A stretch of 64,000 bases of DNA from Tenericutes bacterium MO-XQ. GTDB taxonomy: Bacteria > Bacillota_I > Bacilli_A > Acholeplasmatales > Acholeplasmataceae. The position numbers and the translations under genes were made by a program. Each line of letters starts with the position of its first letter. The stretch's first letter is position 1. Below, one piece after another: positions 60,577 to 64,000 of this stretch. The stretch lies in contig CP017948.1 in the NCBI GenBank assembly GCA_002838185.1, forward strand, positions 1,612,001 through 1,676,000, given 5' to 3'. The notes under the pieces are model-generated. The model worked only from the letters and a program-made list of their open reading frames with translations. It had not been told where the DNA came from and did not search any database.

Positions 60577-61575
60577 TTAAAATTTTCTAGGTAATAAATC
60601 GTCATCAATTGAGCGCTTTAAATCCCACTCTCTATGAGACTCTCTATCAATTCTATAGCTCCAAAAATAATAACCATATGCTTGTTCATATAGGTAAAGT
60701 TGTGCGTTTGCGAATGCTTTATAATATAATTCTTTTTCAAATGCATCTTTTGAATCAAAATCTCTAAGTCCTACAGACCACTCACCAACTATAACATCTA
60801 CAAACTTAGATATTTTTTTGATCATTGCTAATCGATTCTTTAAAATCAAATCCATATGTTTTTTAAGAGGAACATTGTTATATCTTTCATCAAATACATG
60901 ATATAAATGCAAGTCAAAAAGAACGTTTTCTTTATGTTTGAAAAATTGTTTCCATATTTCATCCTTTGGTCTAAACGCATCATGAAAAGCGATTGGTTTT
61001 TGCGTTATTTTCCTTAATTCAGTATATGTTTTCTCGTAAAAATTAATAATAATATCTAAATCAATGGTTACAAACGGTTCATTTAATACTTCTATTCCAT
61101 AAAAAGATTCATACTGATGAAATTCTTTCACTAGTGTTTTTAGTATTTCAATGGTTTGATCGATATTTTTTTGATCCTTATGCCATTCCATGACTCCTTG
61201 AATGCCACCATTATCAAAACCATTTTGACATCCAGGTGCTGTATGCAAATCTAATAATATATTAATATCGTATTGTTTTGCCCATTTAAATGCTTGATGA
61301 ATATATGCTCTTGATTCAACATATAAATCTGTGCCTTGATACCACCAAGGTACAGGAAGTCTTACATCTTTAATGCCGATTTTATTTAAGTATTTAAAAT
61401 CTTCTTCAGTAATAAAAGTTTCATAGTGTTTAAATAGTTTTTCTCTAGCATGTGGTATTTGTTTCATGAAACAAGTCTCATCATGACATCCTTCTAAATT
61501 TTCAAAAAGACTTGGTTTCATCCAGTATTCTAAAACAAACCATCCGCCTAAGTTAACGCCTCTAATTTTTGCCAT
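60577..61575 (-). CDS. Glycoside hydrolase family 5, exo-beta-1,3-glucanase-like
   Basis: The 332-residue enzyme begins RGVNLGGWFVLEYWMKPSLF, the hallmark of the GH5 exo-1,3-glucanase branch. The acid is Glu166 in IEVLNEPFV and the nucleophile Glu265 in VIVGEWSVGL, with LLDLHTAPGCQNG and FDLHLYHVF between. It lacks a signal peptide and so would act in the cytoplasm. The gene begins one base after the DUF2161 gene ends, with GAGGAG inside that gene's tail. Confidence 0.88.
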   Translation of the reverse strand: MAKIRGVNLGGWFVLEYWMKPSLFENLEGCHDETCFMKQIPHAREKLFKHYETFITEEDFKYLNKIGIKDVRLPVPWWYQGTDLYVESRAYIHQAFKWAKQYDINILLDLHTAPGCQNGFDNGGIQGVMEWHKDQKNIDQTIEILKTLVKEFHQYESFYGIEVLNEPFVTIDLDIIINFYEKTYTELRKITQKPIAFHDAFRPKDEIWKQFFKHKENVLFDLHLYHVFDERYNNVPLKKHMDLILKNRLAMIKKISKFVDVIVGEWSVGLRDFDSKDAFEKELYYKAFANAQLYLYEQAYGYYFWSYRIDRESHREWDLKRSIDDDLLPRKF

Positions 61576-62250
61576 TTATATGCTCTCCTCTAATTGTTTC
61601 TTTAATTTTATAATATCCTTTTTTCCTTTTTCAGTTAATTGATAAATACCTCTTTCTACTCTTTCAAAATAACCATCATAGTTTTTTTGCAAGATAGATG
61701 CTGCCTTTTCAATACCAGTTTTCTCTTTAATCTCTTTTGGTGATGCCTTTGTGTTAGAAATCAAGTAGTTCCCAATATCTATAACTTGTTCTTTATATCT
61801 TGTGATTTTTTTGCCATTTGTTCCACCAATATTTTTATTATTTTTTCTAAGTCTTAATTCTTTATCAAGCATTGTCTTTCTTTTTTTATATCTACTGCGA
61901 CTTAGATTTCTATCAAAAGGAACAGCTTCAATAATGACTTCTGCACTATCACCATTGACAATAATTAATCCAATTTCTAATCTTTTTAATAGATGTGTGA
62001 AATTTCTATATAAACTCTTGGATTGATAAATTGCGTCTTTTGGAATCGCAATATAAACTTGATCCAATACCTTTTGTCTATCAATTGCTTGATAAATGAG
62101 TTTTAAAGAGACTTTTGTTTTGAGTTCAACACCAATCATCAAATCTTGATGATAAGCTATCACATCAATGTCTTTCACTTCACCTTTAACATCAAAACCC
62201 TGGGATAAAAATAATTTTTTTACAGGTGCATAAAGCTCTGTTTCTTTCAT
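61576..62250 (-). CDS. DUF2161 family PD-(D/E)XK-type protein
   Basis: The 224-residue protein resembles DUF2161: YAPVKKLFLSQGFDVKGEVKDIDVIAY followed by IGVELKTKVSLKLIYQAIDR gives the D-x(n)-E-x-K pattern of restriction-type nucleases (Asp in DIDV, Glu-Leu-Lys in VELK). The C-terminal part has a winged-helix look (KASPKEIKEKTGIEKAASILQ). The ATG overlaps the exonuclease III stop (ATGA). A DNA-repair or nuclease role is inferred. Confidence 0.75.
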   Translation of the reverse strand: MKETELYAPVKKLFLSQGFDVKGEVKDIDVIAYHQDLMIGVELKTKVSLKLIYQAIDRQKVLDQVYIAIPKDAIYQSKSLYRNFTHLLKRLEIGLIIVNGDSAEVIIEAVPFDRNLSRSRYKKRKTMLDKELRLRKNNKNIGGTNGKKITRYKEQVIDIGNYLISNTKASPKEIKEKTGIEKAASILQKNYDGYFERVERGIYQLTEKGKKDIIKLKKQLEESI

Positions 62251-63008
62251 AAACTCGCCTTCTTTAACATAAGTCCTACTGGGCAATGATCACTACCTAG
62301 TATATGGTCATATATGATACTATCATTTACATCATCAAGAAGTCTTTCACTGACTAAAAAATAGTCGATTCTCCATCCAACATTTTTAAGTCTGGATTGA
62401 AACATATAACTCCACCAAGTATATTTTACAATGTTCGGATAAAGCCTTCTAAATGTATCTATAAAGCCACTTTCTAGAAGTTTTGTCATCTTCCCTCTTT
62501 CTTCATCTGTAAAGCCTGGGTTCCTTTTATTTGATTCAGGATTTTTTAAATCAATGGGCATATGTGCCACATTTAAATCACCGGTATAAATGACTGGTTT
62601 TTTCTGATCTAGAAAAATCAAGTACTCTCGCATTTGATCTTCAAAATCCATACGCTCATCAAGTCTTAATAACTCTCTTTTTGAATTTGGAACATAACAG
62701 TTCACAAAATAAAACTCTTCAAACTCTAATGTGATGACACGACCTTCATGATTATATCCCTCGCCAAATAAACCATAAATCACATCTATTGGTTTTTTCT
62801 TAGTGTAAACCAAAGTTCCTGAATATCCTTTTTTATCTGCATCATTCCAATATTCATGATATCCTTCAAATGACCAAGATTTTTGCGAAGCTTGCATTTT
62901 AGTTTCTTGGATTGCAAAAACATCTGCTTGTTCTTGTTTAAAGAAATCCTCAAATCCTTTTTGCATAGCTGCCCTAAGTCCATTTACATTCCAACTGATC
63001 ATCTTCAT
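62247..63008 (-). CDS. exoA: Exonuclease III / AP endonuclease
   Basis: The 253-residue enzyme nicks abasic sites and trims 3' ends in base-excision repair. Motifs are MISWNVNGLRAAM, IQETKMQ (metal Glu), GRVITLEF, YTGDLNVAH (Asp/Asn) and the final LGSDHCPVGLML (Asp-His pair). The start at 63008 has AAGGA nine bases upstream; the 17-codon extension before it does not. Confidence 0.95.
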   Translation of the reverse strand: MKMISWNVNGLRAAMQKGFEDFFKQEQADVFAIQETKMQASQKSWSFEGYHEYWNDADKKGYSGTLVYTKKKPIDVIYGLFGEGYNHEGRVITLEFEEFYFVNCYVPNSKRELLRLDERMDFEDQMREYLIFLDQKKPVIYTGDLNVAHMPIDLKNPESNKRNPGFTDEERGKMTKLLESGFIDTFRRLYPNIVKYTWWSYMFQSRLKNVGWRIDYFLVSERLLDDVNDSIIYDHILGSDHCPVGLMLKKASL

Positions 63009-63129
63009 GTTGCCACATCCTTGTTCATATGATATAAAATCAATCATTTTTGTATACATCTATTATAGCAAATGATATGATATAAATACCTAATCAATTC
63101 AGATGAAATAAAAAAAGGGTGTGATTTAA

Positions 63130-63468
63130 GTGAAAAAAAGAATAATCTCAGGGCTCATTATCGGTGCATTATTAGGACTTCTATGTATTGGTGGTGCATA
63201 TTTACGTAATCCAAATGGAAACGATTCAGTCTTCCTATTTTCTTTATGGTATAATCGTGTTTTAATGGGTCTAATTATTGCTATATTAGGAAGAACGAAA
63301 ACATATAAATTTGCCATCATTAGAGGTCTCGTTTTAGGTGGTTTGATTTCTTATGCTTTTTATGTGACAACAAATTATCAAGATTTAATTAGCTTTTTAG
63401 CTGGTTTCTTATATGGCGTAATCATAGATTTATCATTATATAGATTAGATAAGAAAAGAGGATTATAA
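63130..63468 (+). CDS. Small membrane protein
   Basis: The 112-residue protein has four hydrophobic segments (about 5-24, 34-53, 60-80 and 86-104) and a basic tail RLDKKRGL. No family is recognised. The start is GTG at 63130 with AAAGGGTG upstream. It is two bases before the purine nucleoside phosphorylase gene and is probably in its operon. Confidence 0.65.
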   Translation: MKKRIISGLIIGALLGLLCIGGAYLRNPNGNDSVFLFSLWYNRVLMGLIIAILGRTKTYKFAIIRGLVLGGLISYAFYVTTNYQDLISFLAGFLYGVIIDLSLYRLDKKRGL

Positions 63469-63469
63469 C

Positions 63470-64000
63470 ATGGACTATCAAAAAATATTAGAGGCAAAAG
63501 ACTATCTAAGTCCTAAATTAAAAGAAATTCCTAAAATCGGTATGATCTTAGGGTCAGGTATAGGAAACTTAGTCAATCAAATGAGTGAAATCATAGAAAT
63601 ACCTTTTTCAAAAATTCCTTATTTTAAAACAACTTCTGCAGTTGGTCACAGCGGTGTAATTGTTGCAGGATATTTAAATGATGCGTATGTGATTGCGCTT
63701 AAAGGTAGATATCATTATTACGAAGGTCATACCTTAAGTGAAGTGACTTTCCCTGTGAGAGTATTAAAACTCTTAGGTGTTGAAACATTAATCATCACCA
63801 ATAGTTGTGGAGCAGTGAATAAAGATTTTAATCCTGGTGAATTAATGCTGATCACTGATCATCTAAACTTAACTGGAAATAATCCACTCATAGGTAAAAA
63901 TATTGATGAATTGGGACCAAGATTTCCTGATGCTTCCGAGATATATACAAAATCATTAAGAACAATTGCATTAAAAGAAGCTGAAAAGCTTAATATAAAG
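63470..64000 (+). CDS. punA: Purine nucleoside phosphorylase (partial, C-terminus outside window)
   Basis: The first 177 residues are visible. GMILGSGIGNL is the phosphate-binding loop, GHSGVIVAGYL and LKGRYHYYEGH the sugar and phosphate contacts, and LIITNSCGAVNKDFNPGELMLITDHLNL the purine-binding core of the trimeric PNP family. The enzyme releases purine base and ribose 1-phosphate from inosine or guanosine. AAGAGG precedes the ATG. Confidence 0.93.
   Translation, partial: MDYQKILEAKDYLSPKLKEIPKIGMILGSGIGNLVNQMSEIIEIPFSKIPYFKTTSAVGHSGVIVAGYLNDAYVIALKGRYHYYEGHTLSEVTFPVRVLKLLGVETLIITNSCGAVNKDFNPGELMLITDHLNLTGNNPLIGKNIDELGPRFPDASEIYTKSLRTIALKEAEKLNIK

Noticed and set aside
1..64000. CRISPR arrays, rRNA operon, prophage or replication origin
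   Set aside because: No regularly spaced repeats, rRNA sequence, phage genes or DnaA-box cluster were seen anywhere in the window.

Overview
The window is AT-rich, densely coded DNA that reads cleanly in the standard genetic code: TGA is a stop throughout and the only tRNA-Trp seen has a CCA anticodon. Long-tract Shine-Dalgarno sites (AGGAGG types), TTGACA/TATAAT promoters, lipobox lipoproteins, a pyruvate:ferredoxin oxidoreductase and Gram-positive style PhoP/PhoR and PucR regulators suggest a low-GC member of the Bacillota/Mollicutes, perhaps an Acholeplasma- or Izemoplasma-like anaerobic fermenter. That placement is inference; there is no rRNA here to test it. || Layout. 1-9.7 kb (minus): a partial oligopeptide-binding lipoprotein with a perfect cre-type site upstream, a modular S41-like lipoprotein, a bcp-nifJ pair, tRNA-Leu and an Ig-repeat surface protein. 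9.7-13.8 kb: tRNA-Gln and tRNA-His, a two-TM protein, tRNA-Trp, a methyltransferase, a complete IS1182-type element inserted in a terminator hairpin, and a small thiol-redox protein. 13.9-21 kb: a complete phosphate regulon in one direction, pstS-pstC-pstA-pstB-phoU-phoP-phoR, with PhoP-box-like repeats ahead of pstS. PstS looks circularly permuted and PstA carries a PDZ-like insertion. 21-33.7 kb: an XRE regulator pair with helical repeats, a diguanylate cyclase, two ABC exporter pairs, a kinase-fold protein, membrane proteins and a 936-residue lipoprotein. 33.8-44.2 kb: galK-galT, DegV, an MFS protein, a DUF1015-serC-serA operon, an M20 amidohydrolase and upp. || 44.2-54.3 kb is a catabolic island. 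Carbamate kinase, DUF1116, FdrA and DUF2877 (the oxamate carbamoyltransferase set) lie with two NCS2-type permeases and a biuret-hydrolase-like cysteine hydrolase, all divergent from a PucR activator. The set would import a carbamoylated nitrogen compound, move its carbamoyl group to phosphate and make ATP, but no allantoin-ring enzymes are present. || 54.3-64 kb: four tandem TerB-like paralogues, one split by a one-base slip at an A7 run; gnd; small membrane proteins including an unlisted 33-residue one; a GH17 and a GH5 beta-1,3-glucanase-like pair with a MITE-like inverted repeat between them; a PD-(D/E)XK protein coupled to exonuclease III; and the start of a purine nucleoside phosphorylase gene cut by the right edge.
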